Assembly (NCBI GenBank): GCA_021827245.1
Contig: JAKAWN010000259.1
Coordinates: 1 to 9,654, forward strand
Source of the DNA: Acidobacteriota bacterium
Lineage (GTDB): Bacteria; Acidobacteriota; Terriglobia; UBA7540
Direction of reading: 5' to 3'
Length of the DNA stretch: 9,654 nucleotides
Shown: positions 1 to 6,426 of the stretch, piece after piece
Layout: each line of letters begins with the position of its first letter
How positions within the stretch are numbered: the first letter of the stretch is position 1
Notes under the pieces: model-generated
Told to the model about the DNA's origin: nothing
The model's database searches: none
The model's input: the letters and a program-made list of their open reading frames with translations, nothing else
Translations under genes and position numbers: made by a program

Positions 1-74
1 ACATGTTTGCCTGACCGCCGACGTTTGGCGCCGTAGCCAGCAGCGAGCACTCCTGGAGGGTGTGGGCTTAGAGC

Positions 75-791
75 ATGGCAAAAAAGTCATTTCTCAGCCT
101 GTGCGCCGGTCTTGCCAGCATCGCGGTTACGCACCGCATGCTGGCTGAAGCCGGCCAGGCCGACGAGTTTACAAAGTGGCCCAAGGCCATGCTCGCGGAT
201 GGCGCAGGGAAGCCGATCAATGCGCGCCGGCTGGAAACTCGTGAAGCGCTTGTGTTCGCCTATCCTTATGTGAGTACCCCCTGCTTTCTGATTAATCTGG
301 GGGCTCCAGGGGCCCCGGTGGAGGTGTCGGACAAGAGCGGAGTCTCATATCATTGGCCCGGGGGAGTGGGGCCGGCGCGGTCGGTTGTCGCCTATTCGGC
401 AATTTGCGGTCATCTACTTTCGTACCCGTCCAAGCGCCGGAGTGTTATTTCGTACTCGAGCGGGCCGAACAACTTCTCCGGCCACGGTCACGTGGTTGCA
501 TGCTGCGCCCACCATAGCGCGTACGATCCTTCGCGGGGGGCCGTCGTTCTCTCGGGGCCGGCACCGCAACCCCTGGCCACTATCATCCTACAATACGAGC
601 CTGCCACTGAAGCGCTATACGCAACTGGCGTTCTGGGTCGAGCCCTGTTCGATGATTTCTTCGTAGCTTACAAGAAGGAACTGGTGGAGACGTATGGCCC
701 AGGACAGTCCAAGCGGATGGTCGAGGGAAGAACGGTTGCAACCCCTTTGAGCCAGTACAGCGATAACGTCGTGAGCGCCTCGTTATGCTAA
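75..791 (+). CDS. Rieske-type 2Fe-2S protein next to soxYZ
   Basis: The 238-aa protein carries a Rieske cluster-binding pattern: C111-G-H113 in the first loop and C143-x2-H146 in the second, followed by S-A-Y-D and a G-P-A stretch, as in Rieske proteins. Residues 5-26 form a hydrophobic N-terminal segment that could be a membrane anchor or signal; K3-K4-S-F-L resembles a twin-arginine motif with lysines in place of arginines. An in-frame TAG at 69-71 just before ATG 75 rules out a longer start. A GGAGGG at 54-59 is rather far from the start. Two features are odd: the gap between the ligand pairs is long (about 30 residues), and the disulfide cysteine usual in C-P-C-H is alanine (A145). Rieske proteins move electrons, typically from quinol or a periplasmic donor. 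Placement before soxYZ suggests a role in sulfur-compound oxidation, but its partner is not visible. Confidence 0.82.
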   Translation: MAKKSFLSLCAGLASIAVTHRMLAEAGQADEFTKWPKAMLADGAGKPINARRLETREALVFAYPYVSTPCFLINLGAPGAPVEVSDKSGVSYHWPGGVGPARSVVAYSAICGHLLSYPSKRRSVISYSSGPNNFSGHGHVVACCAHHSAYDPSRGAVVLSGPAPQPLATIILQYEPATEALYATGVLGRALFDDFFVAYKKELVETYGPGQSKRMVEGRTVATPLSQYSDNVVSASLC

Positions 792-913
792 CCCCGGAAC
801 CGGGGCAAAGCGCGCAACGGGACTGGATCTGGCTTCCCCTACCGCTGCCTGGAGAGGCTAGCAGCCCTAACAGGCAGTTGAAGGAGTCTTCACAGCCAGA
901 AGGAGTGTGACTC

Positions 914-1414
914 GTGACGAGGACCAAAATGAAAAGGCGTGATTTCCTCCGCGTCACCCTCGCCGTTGGCGCCGCGGCCAGCCTGCCTGTCCTCCGGCCT
1001 CACCGCGCGTCTGCCAACAAGGCCGCCGCCTGGCCCGCCGAGGGATTTGATGCCGAAACGCTCACCGACGCGATGAAGAAAACGATCGGGAAGAGTGATG
1101 TCCCGCTTTCTCCAAAGGTAAAGCTTAACGTCCCAAAGACCGCCGAAAACGGGGCAGTGGTGCCGGTCACGGTCGAGGTCGATTCGCCAATGACGGCCGC
1201 CGATTACATCGAGACGCTTTACCTATATGTGGATGATAACCCCAGGCCGTTAGCCAGCGAATTCCATTTCACTCCCGCCAGCGGCAAAGCATACGTTCAG
1301 CAGCGCCTTAAGATGGGCGGCACTTCTAACATACGAGCGGTCGCAAAGACCAATAAGGGCCAGTTGATGGCCGCAGCGCAGGAAGTCAGGGTCACAATCG
1401 CCGGCTGCGGTTGA
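914..1414 (+). CDS. soxY: SoxY, sulfur-carrier subunit of the SoxYZ complex
   Basis: This 166-aa protein has a twin-arginine signal (K7-R8-R9-D-F-L-R-V, then a hydrophobic Ala/Val/Leu stretch to about residue 26), so it should reach the periplasm through Tat. It ends in the SoxY swinging arm, V-T-I-A-G-C165-G. In the Sox pathway this near-terminal cysteine carries the sulfur intermediate between SoxXA, SoxB and SoxCD. The start is GTG 914: an AGGAG at 901-905 lies 8 nt upstream. ATG 929 is a possible alternative that keeps the whole Tat signal. The usual arm is G-G-C-G or G-G-C-G-G, so the A-G-C-G ending here is a mild variant. soxZ follows after 34 nt, as expected for a two-gene unit. Confidence 0.93.
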   Translation: MTRTKMKRRDFLRVTLAVGAAASLPVLRPHRASANKAAAWPAEGFDAETLTDAMKKTIGKSDVPLSPKVKLNVPKTAENGAVVPVTVEVDSPMTAADYIETLYLYVDDNPRPLASEFHFTPASGKAYVQQRLKMGGTSNIRAVAKTNKGQLMAAAQEVRVTIAGCG

Positions 1415-1448
1415 GCGCCAATCTTCGTCCGCAGGGAGGAATCCATCC

Positions 1449-1793
1449 ATGGCGCAGAATATCGGCAACCCCTTGATCAGCATGCCGGCCAGCGCCAAAA
1501 AGGGCGAGGTCGTCGAGGTGCATTGCTTGATCATGCATCCGATGACCACGGGTTTGCACAAGAACGAACAGGGCAAGTTGGTTGCGGGGAATACGCCCGC
1601 TCATTTCGTCAAGACCGTGGACGTGACGTTCAACGACAAACCCGTGATGAACGCCGACTGGGGAATCGCCGTTAGCACCAATCCTTTCCTCGCCTTCACG
1701 ATGCGCGCTGAGCAGAGCGGTACCTTGAAGATCGTTTGGGAAGACAACAAAGGCGGCATTTGGAGCGTCGAGTCCAAGCTAACCGTGGCGTAA
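1449..1793 (+). CDS. soxZ: SoxZ, partner of SoxY
   Basis: The 114-aa product matches SoxZ in length and in landmarks: I-G-N-P near the N-terminus, K-K-G-E-V-V-E-V, a H-P-M-T-T-G segment, and a beta-rich second half with N-P-F-L-A-F and V-W-E-D-N-K-G-G. It has no signal peptide and no cysteine suited to carry sulfur; SoxZ is known to be exported together with SoxY by riding on its Tat signal. A strong ribosome site, AGGGAGGA at about 1433-1440, sits 8 nt before ATG 1449. No other sox gene follows: 64 nt after the stop an insertion sequence begins, so any downstream sox genes are missing or displaced. Confidence 0.94.
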   Translation: MAQNIGNPLISMPASAKKGEVVEVHCLIMHPMTTGLHKNEQGKLVAGNTPAHFVKTVDVTFNDKPVMNADWGIAVSTNPFLAFTMRAEQSGTLKIVWEDNKGGIWSVESKLTVA

Positions 1794-1800
1794 CCCTTTC

Positions 1801-1817
1801 ATGATGGTCCGCATCAT
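1801..1817 (+). terminator. Weak hairpin after soxZ
   Basis: ATGATG (1801-1806) and CATCAT (1812-1817) form a 6-bp stem around a 5-nt loop, 7 nt after the soxZ stop. It is AT-rich and no T tract follows, so it may only be a weak terminator or RNA-end stabiliser. Low confidence. Confidence 0.2.
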
Positions 1818-1857
1818 TGGTTAAGGTTCGAGCACGATACGCAAGATGGGTGCTAGT

Positions 1858-3016
1858 CTAGTGCCTCACAAATACCTTTACAATAGCGTTGGTTTCTGAT
1901 ACGGTCTTGAGCGGGGCTAAGCAGGCGGCGACGATGTGGGAGCCGACCGGGAAATTGGAGGTCGATGAGCAAGCGCGGCGCACGCTGCAGGGCTGGGTGA
2001 AGGCCCGCCGGTCGCCGCAGCGGATGGTCATGCGCGCGCGGATCATTTTGCTCGCCGCCGAGGGGCGCCCGACTCGCCGCATCGCGCGCGAGGTCGGCAG
2101 TAGCCGGCCCACCGTGCTGTTGTGGCGCAAGCGCTTCGCCGGCGGCGGGGTGGCGGCGTTGCTGCAGGACGCGCCGGGCCGCGGACGCCCGCCATCGATC
2201 TCGCGTGGCAAGGTCAAGCGGATCGTCGACGCCACTATCCAGACCACTCCACCGGGCGCGACCCACTGGAGCACCCGCACCATGGCCAAGGCCCAGGGCG
2301 TGAGCCCGGCGACGGTGCAGCGCATTTGGGACGCTCACGGCTTGCAGCCCCATCGGGTCGAAACCTTCAAGCTGTCGCGTGACAAGCGGTGCGTCGAGAA
2401 ATTGACTGACGTCGTCGGCGTCTACCTCAATCCGCCGGATAAGGCGGTGGTGTTGTGTGTCGATGAGAAGTCGCAAATTCAAGCGTTGGACCGCACCCAA
2501 CCGGGGCTGCCGCTGAAGAAGGGCCGCTGTGGCACCATGACCCATGACTACAAGCGCAACGGCACCACCACCCTGTTCGCGGCGTTGAACACGCTGGAGG
2601 GAACGGTCATCGGCACCTGTTATCCGCGCCATCGCAATCTCGAATTCCGCAAGTTTCTCCGCCGTATCGACCAAACCATCCCCGCCGACCTCGCGGTGCA
2701 CCTGATGCTGGACAACTATGGCACTCACACCCATCCCAAGGTGAAGAGCTGGCTCGCCCAGCATCCGCGTTTCCATCTCCACTTCACGCCGACCTCCTCG
2801 TCGTGGCTCAATCTGGTTGAGCGTTGGTTCCGTGAGCTGACCGACAAGCGGATTCGCCGTGGCGCCTTCGGCAACGTCAAGGAGCTGATCACCGCCATCG
2901 AACAGTTCATCGCGGCCAACAACGGCGCACCCAAACCCTTCCTCTGGACAGCCACCGTGGACAAGATTCTGGCCAAGGTTGCTCGTTGTAAAGCTATTTT
3001 AGAGACAGTACGCTAG
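1858..3016 (+). mobile_element. IS630-family insertion sequence
   Basis: The element spans about 1.16 kb, normal for IS630. CTAG is present at both ends (1858-1861 and 3013-3016), consistent with the family's insertion at TA inside CTAG. Just inside lie imperfect inverted repeats: 1866-1883 matches the reverse complement of 2986-3003 at 15 of 18 positions, sharing the core CTTTACAA. The distance from CTAG to this repeat differs between ends (4 versus 9 nt), so the exact tips are uncertain by a few bases. The right end falls inside the transposase 3' end; the stop TAG is part of the right CTAG. It separates the sox genes from the accessory genes to the right. Confidence 0.85.
1934..3016 (+). 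CDS. IS630-family transposase, intact
   Basis: From ATG 1934 the protein has 360 residues, typical of the family. An in-frame TTG at 1889 would add 15 residues, but they look non-coding and a GCAGGCGG just before ATG 1934 is a plausible ribosome site. The N-terminal third is a helix-turn-helix region (R-R-I-A-R-E-V-G-S-S-R-P-T-V and a second helical domain). The DDE catalytic core follows: D177 in C-V-D-E-K-S, D260 in L-M-L-D-N-Y-G-T-H, and E296 in L-N-L-V-E-R-W-F, with 35 residues between the second Asp and the Glu. The S-S-W-L-N-L-V-E block is a hallmark of IS630. No frameshift or internal stop is seen, so the element may still be active. It cuts and pastes its own IS at TA dinucleotides. 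Confidence 0.93.
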   Translation: MWEPTGKLEVDEQARRTLQGWVKARRSPQRMVMRARIILLAAEGRPTRRIAREVGSSRPTVLLWRKRFAGGGVAALLQDAPGRGRPPSISRGKVKRIVDATIQTTPPGATHWSTRTMAKAQGVSPATVQRIWDAHGLQPHRVETFKLSRDKRCVEKLTDVVGVYLNPPDKAVVLCVDEKSQIQALDRTQPGLPLKKGRCGTMTHDYKRNGTTTLFAALNTLEGTVIGTCYPRHRNLEFRKFLRRIDQTIPADLAVHLMLDNYGTHTHPKVKSWLAQHPRFHLHFTPTSSSWLNLVERWFRELTDKRIRRGAFGNVKELITAIEQFIAANNGAPKPFLWTATVDKILAKVARCKAILETVR

Positions 3017-3242
3017 ATCTACGGTTTGCCGGCGACTCCCGCACTCAACGCCGGGTTAGGTGCTCGCGACTTTTGGGTTCCCCGCTTGGTTTTATGCAGC
3101 AAGGTTGGGCAGTGCGAGGTCTTCGGGGTGACTCCACCTCTCGTTCCGGGTGCGCTCGCGGCCATCTCCAGCAGCCGGCCCGGCCAAGTCGTGCGCGTCG
3201 CCGGCTGACCTCCCCTTTCAGCAGCGCGGGCGCAGGGGGGTG
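3017..3242. other. Spacer between IS and broken Xre gene, no gene recognised
   Basis: Reading frames stay open on both strands here because the DNA is GC-rich, but none has a ribosome site or a recognisable motif. One minus-strand frame ends in TAG immediately beside the IS edge (about 3017-3019), so it could be a gene remnant cut by the insertion. I cannot identify it. Confidence 0.4.
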
Positions 3243-3503
3243 TTACGCCTTCCTTCTCACGTGCTTCGCCAGTCCCGCCAGGAAGTAGTTCAGACTCTTC
3301 GCGTAGAGCCGCGCGAACAGCGTCAGTTCAATCACGTCCACCCGCCGTTCGCCTGATTCGCACTTGGAAATGTAGGATTGGGGGCGGCGCAGGCGCGGCG
3401 CGGTCTCTCATTGGGTAAGACCCGCTTCGTGGCGCGCGCGCCGAAGACGTTTCAGGAACCGTTGATAAGCCTCGGAATGAAGAGTCGCCGCTGACCTGCC
3501 CAC
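3243..3503 (-). pseudogene. Xre-type HTH regulator, broken by in-frame TGA
   Basis: Reading the minus strand from a GTG (3503-3501) to TAA (3245-3243) gives an 86-residue Xre/Cro-type helix-turn-helix protein with one TGA (3410-3408) as codon 32. Before the stop: A-Y-Q-R-F-L-K-R-L-R-R-A-R-H-E-A-G-L-T-Q, the classic first helix. After it: R-R-P-Q-S-Y-I-S-K-C-E-S-G-E-R-R-V-D, the recognition helix, then a fourth-helix L-F-A-R-L-Y. The frame and the family pattern continue straight across the TGA, so a single substitution is the simplest explanation. No start codon after the stop would preserve the HTH. The exact start is uncertain. Such proteins are usually small repressors of a neighbouring gene or antitoxins; no partner remains here. 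A sequencing error is the main alternative. Confidence 0.72.
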
Positions 3504-3744
3504 TGTTTCGCCAATCGGCAGGTCACGCTATATGCTCTTTCCGAATATCCCGAATTAGGATAATTTTGACTTCTGGAGAGGAAAGAGGTCCGCCTTGCAA
3601 AGGTCGAATCGCCCATTCACCGCGTTCTGAAAGCTCTGCTTGATGGCATAAGTATTGCCCCCCCGACGTGCTTCAATTAACGCTGTTTATGGCTGCGCCA
3701 GTTCAAAAGGAACAAACTTTCGTGTCCGACAGGGAGCCAGGTCC

Positions 3745-3873
3745 ATGAAGAAAGGAGGCATTGAACAAAGACGGTGGCGAATTCCGCTGGTAAACCTGGC
3801 GATGTTCGCCCTCGTGATTGCCACCATGCCCTCTGAGTGCTGTCTATATGTTGTTGACATGCTAAATCCATGA
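3745..3873 (+). CDS. Possible 42-aa small hydrophobic protein
   Basis: ATG 3745 is preceded by AGGGAG (3731-3736) at an 8-nt spacing. The peptide starts with a basic head (M-K-K-G-G) and has one hydrophobic stretch, about residues 14-29 (I-P-L-V-N-L-A-M-F-A-L-V-I-A-T-M), long enough for a marginal membrane helix; it then has two adjacent cysteines. I recognise no family. The end overlaps the -35 element of the antitoxin promoter. It may be a chance ORF. Confidence 0.2.
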   Translation: MKKGGIEQRRWRIPLVNLAMFALVIATMPSECCLYVVDMLNP

Positions 3874-3882
3874 CGATAGGCT
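3854..3882 (+). promoter_or_regulatory. Sigma-70-like promoter for the antitoxin-toxin pair
   Basis: A perfect TTGACA (3854-3859) is followed, after 17 bp, by TAGGCT (3877-3882), which keeps the key first two and last bases of the -10 consensus. It lies about 44 nt upstream of the antitoxin ATG (3926). The -10 is weak, so activity is uncertain. Confidence 0.45.
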
Positions 3883-3925
3883 AATCCTTAAGAGAGGTCT
3901 CCAACCCTTAACCGGAGTCCGAGCA

Positions 3926-4318
3926 ATGGCCAATTCGCGAGCAGCAACGGCGCCAGCATTCCGAGAGGCGCGAATTCTGAGAGAAGCGACCGACGAGAAC
4001 GGGCGATACGACGCCGCCAAAATCGCACACCTGCTTGATTGGACCGTCAGCGACATCGCCCGCTATTTGGGCAGGGATGCGTCCACAATTTCGCGCTTCG
4101 GCGCGTCGCCGGTGCACCAGGGAAAACTCGCCGCTCTCGCGTCTTTGATCCAAGAAGTTTTCGACATCATGCGTGAGGACCTGCGCGCAACTCGGGCGTG
4201 GTTTCGAACTCCAATCAGAGCATTAGACGACAAGTCCCCCCAGCACCTGATCTTAAGCGGCAACTTCCGCAGGGTGTCGAGTCTTATCGAAGAATCCCGC
4301 AGCGGCTTGTCCTTGTAA
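3926..4318 (+). CDS. Xre/MbcA/ParS-type antitoxin of a RES toxin
   Basis: The 130-aa protein has the two-part build of antitoxins that pair with RES toxins. Residues about 28-58 form an HTH-like region (A-A-K-I-A-H-L-L-D-W-T-V-S-D-I-A-R-Y-L-G-R). Residues about 66-130 match the toxin-binding C-terminal domain (often called DUF2384 or MbcA/ParS/Xre C-terminal), with the diagnostic W-F-R-T-P-I-R-A-L-D-D-K-S-P-Q-H-L-I-L-S-G order. A CGGAG (3913-3917) stands 8 nt before ATG 3926. The toxin gene follows 31 nt later. In known pairs the complex represses its own promoter, and the C-terminal domain blocks the toxin's NAD-binding pocket. The antitoxin looks intact although the toxin frame is broken, so it may persist as a stand-alone regulator. 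Confidence 0.85.
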   Translation: MANSRAATAPAFREARILREATDENGRYDAAKIAHLLDWTVSDIARYLGRDASTISRFGASPVHQGKLAALASLIQEVFDIMREDLRATRAWFRTPIRALDDKSPQHLILSGNFRRVSSLIEESRSGLSL

Positions 4319-4349
4319 CGCGGCCAGATCCTCGGAAACGCCAAGGACC

Positions 4350-4900
4350 GTGCTTACCGGTGCGCCGCTGGACTCGGCGATTCTTAAGCTTCCTTCCCGC
4401 CCGCGGCGCGACACCTACTTCCGCGCTACACGCCTCATCTTCGCTTCCGACCCTCTGGGCAAGCAGCGACCGATTGTCGCCCAGCGTTTCAACTTCGCTG
4501 CAGGCGCCCGAGTCCTTTACCTCGCTGATGACCAGGTGACCGCTCTCAACGAAGCGCAGGCGTTCGGGTTTCCCGCCAGTTCAATCGCCATCATTCCCGT
4601 GCAGTTCGACCTCCGCGCTGTAGTCGACCTCCGAGACCCGGCTGTTCACAAGCTTCTTCGCACTGACGCCGTTGAACTCTCTCTCTCAACTTTCGATCTT
4701 CACCCGCTAGCACTCCGGCACCCACCCAGTTGCTCGGCGAGCGCGTCGCAGCCGGCCTCGGAATCGACGGCCTTCTCTACGATTCACCGGCGCGCCCAGG
4801 ACATGTCAACCTTGCCGTTATCGAAGCAGCGCTGAACTCGCTCGGATCTTCGCTTGTGGTAAACGATCCGAACAACAACCTCTCTGACGCCCTCCCCTGA
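4350..4900 (+). pseudogene. RES-domain toxin, frameshifted at a (CT)5 tract
   Basis: From GTG 4350 the first frame gives RES-domain features: T-Y-F-R-A-T-R-L, then Q-R-F-N-F-A-A-G-A-R-V-L-Y-L-A and T-A-L-N-E-A. After about 4680 this frame loses family character. The second half continues in the -1 (equivalently +2) frame: P-T-Q-L-L-G-E-R-V, G-I-D-G-L-L-Y-D-S-P-A, H-V-N-L-A-V, ending at TGA 4898-4900. That second frame has a TGA at 4673-4675, so the shift must lie after it. The tract CTCTCTCTCT (4677-4686) starts 2 nt later; removing one CT joins both halves into a 182-aa RES protein of normal size. RES toxins degrade NAD+ and are held by the antitoxin encoded just upstream. The locus may be a decayed toxin, a phase-variable one, or a sequencing error. 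As read, a 161-aa protein without the normal C-terminus would be made. Confidence 0.8.
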
Positions 4901-4971
4901 GTAATCAGCAGACTGCCGCAAATTCGGAAGAAGCTGCTCTGCATAGCGACCAATCGTCACGCGGCCGTCCG

Positions 4972-4989
4972 CGCGCCTTCGCGGGCGCG
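4972..4989. other. GC-rich hairpin between convergent genes
   Basis: CGCGCC (4972-4977) and GGCGCG (4984-4989) pair around a 6-nt TTCGCG loop. It sits between the ends of the RES gene and the convergent small gene, a suitable place for a bidirectional terminator, but there is no T tract on either side. Confidence 0.3.
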
Positions 4990-4992
4990 GCT

Positions 4993-5193
4993 TCATCCAC
5001 TCAGCAACCGTTCCAATCTCTCGACGTTGCTACCCGGCGGCAGATAGATCACCGTCTCAAGCAAACAAGCTTCGGCGTGTCCGCCGTACTCTATTCTAAA
5101 GCGTCGCCATTCACGCATCTCACGGGGCAACGCATCCGGATTCATGATCATCTCTTCGACCACGTCAACGTAAAGCCGCTTCCTAGCTTTCAT
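4993..5193 (-). CDS. Small protein of unknown function, divergent from the Xre-ImmA pair
   Basis: Starting at the ATG on 5193-5191 the product is 66 aa: a basic start (M-K-A-R-K-R-L), an acidic-hydrophobic helix-like stretch, then beta-like segments (F-R-I-E-Y-G-G; L-L-E-T-V-I-Y-L-P-P-G). A TCCTT (5206-5210, AAGGA on the minus strand) is 12 nt upstream, somewhat far; an in-frame GTG at 5214 is an alternative start, and the frame is open even further. One Cys is present and no known motif was recognised. It shares an 86-nt intergenic region with the Xre gene, so the two could be co-regulated. The protein-like order of residues makes it more than a random ORF, but its reality is not certain. 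Confidence 0.45.
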   Translation of the reverse strand: MKARKRLYVDVVEEMIMNPDALPREMREWRRFRIEYGGHAEACLLETVIYLPPGSNVERLERLLSG

Positions 5194-5233
5194 TCTCGGT
5201 TTTTTTCCTTTCACTAAAACGTTGGTCCCCGGC

Positions 5234-5268
5234 CTCTCTTGACCGTGCCTGTTGAGAGAATGTACGCT
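5234..5268 (+). promoter_or_regulatory. Candidate promoter and operator of the Xre-ImmA pair
   Basis: TTGACC (5239-5244) and TACGCT (5263-5268), 18 bp apart, form a plausible but weak sigma-70 promoter. CTCTC (5234-5238) and GAGAG (5254-5258) are inverted repeats overlapping the -35 and spacer, where an autorepressor could bind. The -10 ends only 11 nt before the Xre ATG, and no ribosome site is visible, so the transcript may be leaderless. Confidence 0.35.
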
Positions 5269-5279
5269 AATCGGCTGAC

Positions 5280-5651
5280 ATGGCTGACACACACACTCAC
5301 ACTTTGGGCGACGTGATTAGGAACAAGCGCGCTGAGCTTGGTTTCAGTCTGCGCGACGTGGCAAAGAGGCTCGAAATCACCCCATCGTATTTGAGCGATA
5401 TCGAGAACGACAGACGAGTGCCATCTGAACAGGTGACTCGTACCCTAGCAAAGTTCTTGAATCTGGATTTCGACGATCTGATGGCGCTCGCCGGTCGATT
5501 CGGAGAGGACGCTGAGAGGTATCTAAGGCGCACCCCGGCAGCTGGGGCTCTCTTCAGAAAGCTCTCTGAACATAAACCTTCAGATGAGTACCTGAAAAAA
5601 CTTCTCGACGACGTTGAGAAAATAGGTCGGAAGAAGGGTGGCGAGCGATGA
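5280..5651 (+). CDS. Xre-family HTH transcriptional regulator
   Basis: The 123-aa protein has a complete Xre/Cro HTH at about residues 9-68: L-G-D-V-I-R-N-K-R-A-E-L-G-F-S-L-R-D-V-A, then I-T-P-S-Y-L-S-D-I-E-N-D-R-R-V-P-S as the recognition helix. The C-terminal part (about 75-123) is a charged helical region rich in Lys, Asp and Glu. ATG 5280 has no visible Shine-Dalgarno sequence. The stop overlaps the ATG of the metallopeptidase (ATGA, 5648-5651), which ties the two products. In ImmR-ImmA pairs of mobile elements the Xre protein represses the element and the peptidase inactivates it after a signal such as DNA damage; the same arrangement is inferred here. The possible targets are its own promoter and the adjacent ubiquitin-like operon. 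Confidence 0.9.
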   Translation: MADTHTHTLGDVIRNKRAELGFSLRDVAKRLEITPSYLSDIENDRRVPSEQVTRTLAKFLNLDFDDLMALAGRFGEDAERYLRRTPAAGALFRKLSEHKPSDEYLKKLLDDVEKIGRKKGGER

Positions 5652-6373
5652 AGTCGTACCGGGGACCCGACGGAAGTCATCGCCTGTGGTTCGAGCCATC
5701 CGAGATAGAAGAGATGATGGAAGACGAACTACGCAAGGCGGGACTGCTTCCGGGTATCGAAGATCCCTCCGTCAATCTTGAACGCTTCATCGAAGGGTAC
5801 TTGCGCGCACATTTGGACCAGTATGCCAAGCTCGATCTCGGCGTCCTTGGAGTGACCGAGTTTCGCCCGCCTTTGGCTCCTAAGGTTTCAATCAATTGTG
5901 ACCTGACGGGTTCGGCATTGGATGAAGACGAAACGCCGCCAGGAATCCTCGGCCGCTGGCGTGCGACGCTGGCGCACGAGGCGGCGCACATTATCCTTCA
6001 CCGCGTTCTCTTCGAAGTCCCACCTGAGGAGAATCTTTTCGGAGACCCAACCCTAGCCGCGCAAGCGCAACGACTGTTCCGTTGCTTGAAACGTGATGTC
6101 GGTTTCGGGGCTAACCCCGGCGATTGGTGTGAGATTCAGGCCAATCGCGGCATGGCGGCGCTGCTGATGCCGAAGCCGATCTTCTTCGATGTAGCTCGCC
6201 GGCAGATCCGCAGTCTGGGAATTTCGCAAAGCTCGCTGGTCGCGGGTTCCTCGCCATTGCTGCCGCTCATCCGCGAGTTATCCGAACAGTTCAAGGTGTC
6301 GAAGCAGGCGGCAACGATCCGACTTGAATCGACCGGCCTGGTATCGCCCCGCGCGCAAGCACGCCTTACCTGA
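5648..6373 (+). CDS. ImmA/IrrE-family metallopeptidase
   Basis: The 241-aa protein carries the zinc-metallopeptidase motif H110-E111-A-A-H114 in A-T-L-A-H-E-A-A-H-I-I-L-H, and a likely third ligand E162 in W-C-E-I-Q-A-N-R-G-M-A-A-L-L-M-P, the arrangement of ImmA/IrrE (DUF955-type) enzymes. The C-terminal part (about 203-241) has a helical L-S-E-Q-F-K-V-S-K-Q-A-A-T-I-R-L segment, the usual helical region after the catalytic core in this family. The ATG overlaps the Xre stop by 4 nt. Such peptidases act in the cytoplasm on partner Xre repressors. The catalytic residues are all present, so it should be active. The next gene begins 103 nt downstream behind its own promoter. Confidence 0.9.
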   Translation: MKSYRGPDGSHRLWFEPSEIEEMMEDELRKAGLLPGIEDPSVNLERFIEGYLRAHLDQYAKLDLGVLGVTEFRPPLAPKVSINCDLTGSALDEDETPPGILGRWRATLAHEAAHIILHRVLFEVPPEENLFGDPTLAAQAQRLFRCLKRDVGFGANPGDWCEIQANRGMAALLMPKPIFFDVARRQIRSLGISQSSLVAGSSPLLPLIRELSEQFKVSKQAATIRLESTGLVSPRAQARLT

Positions 6374-6397
6374 GTCAGAATTTTTTTCTCTGTGCTG

Positions 6398-6426
6398 TTG
6401 ACAGATCGGCGTACACGGCTTACATT
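6398..6426 (+). promoter_or_regulatory. Strong sigma-70-like promoter of the ubiquitin-like operon
   Basis: TTGACA (6398-6403) is perfect and is separated by exactly 17 bp from TACATT (6421-6426), a 4-of-6 match to the -10 consensus. Transcription would start near 6433, giving a leader of about 44 nt before ATG 6477. The ribosome site AAGGAG (6465-6470) is 6 nt before the ATG. This is the best promoter in the window and marks the operon as a separate unit from Xre-ImmA. Confidence 0.65.

Larger units (their letters stand above)
3504..3925. other. 422-nt stretch with little coding content
   Basis: This is the upstream side of two divergently oriented regulators: the broken Xre gene to the left and the antitoxin to the right. 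It contains a short inverted repeat (TATCC at 3546-3550, GGATA at 3558-3562) that could be an operator for the Xre remnant, a possible 42-aa small ORF (3745-3873), and a promoter for the antitoxin near 3854-3882. No conserved gene was recognised in the remainder. Confidence 0.4.

Noticed and set aside
1..74. Possible 3' end of an upstream gene
   Set aside because: More than one frame is open and none has a recognisable end, so no call is supportable.
1853..2782. Long minus-strand ORF (309 codons) opposite the transposase
   Set aside because: It mirrors the GC-rich transposase gene, which has full DDE motifs; the antisense product has no recognisable features.
3026..3356. Overlapping plus-strand ORFs of 60-71 codons right of the IS
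   Set aside because: No ribosome sites or motifs; part of this DNA is opposite the Xre pseudogene.
4784..4996. 70-codon minus-strand ORF, ATGA-coupled to the 66-aa gene
   Set aside because: More than half lies opposite the conserved RES C-terminus and it has no known motif; the ATGA overlap alone is not enough.
5261..5267. TGTACGC shared (as reverse complement) with 6409-6415 as a common Xre operator
   Set aside because: A 7-nt match between two regions of this size is expected by chance about once; not reported as a site.
6381..6387. Run of seven T after the ImmA gene as an intrinsic terminator
   Set aside because: No stable GC stem ends next to the T run; nearby complementary segments would leave a loop that is too small.
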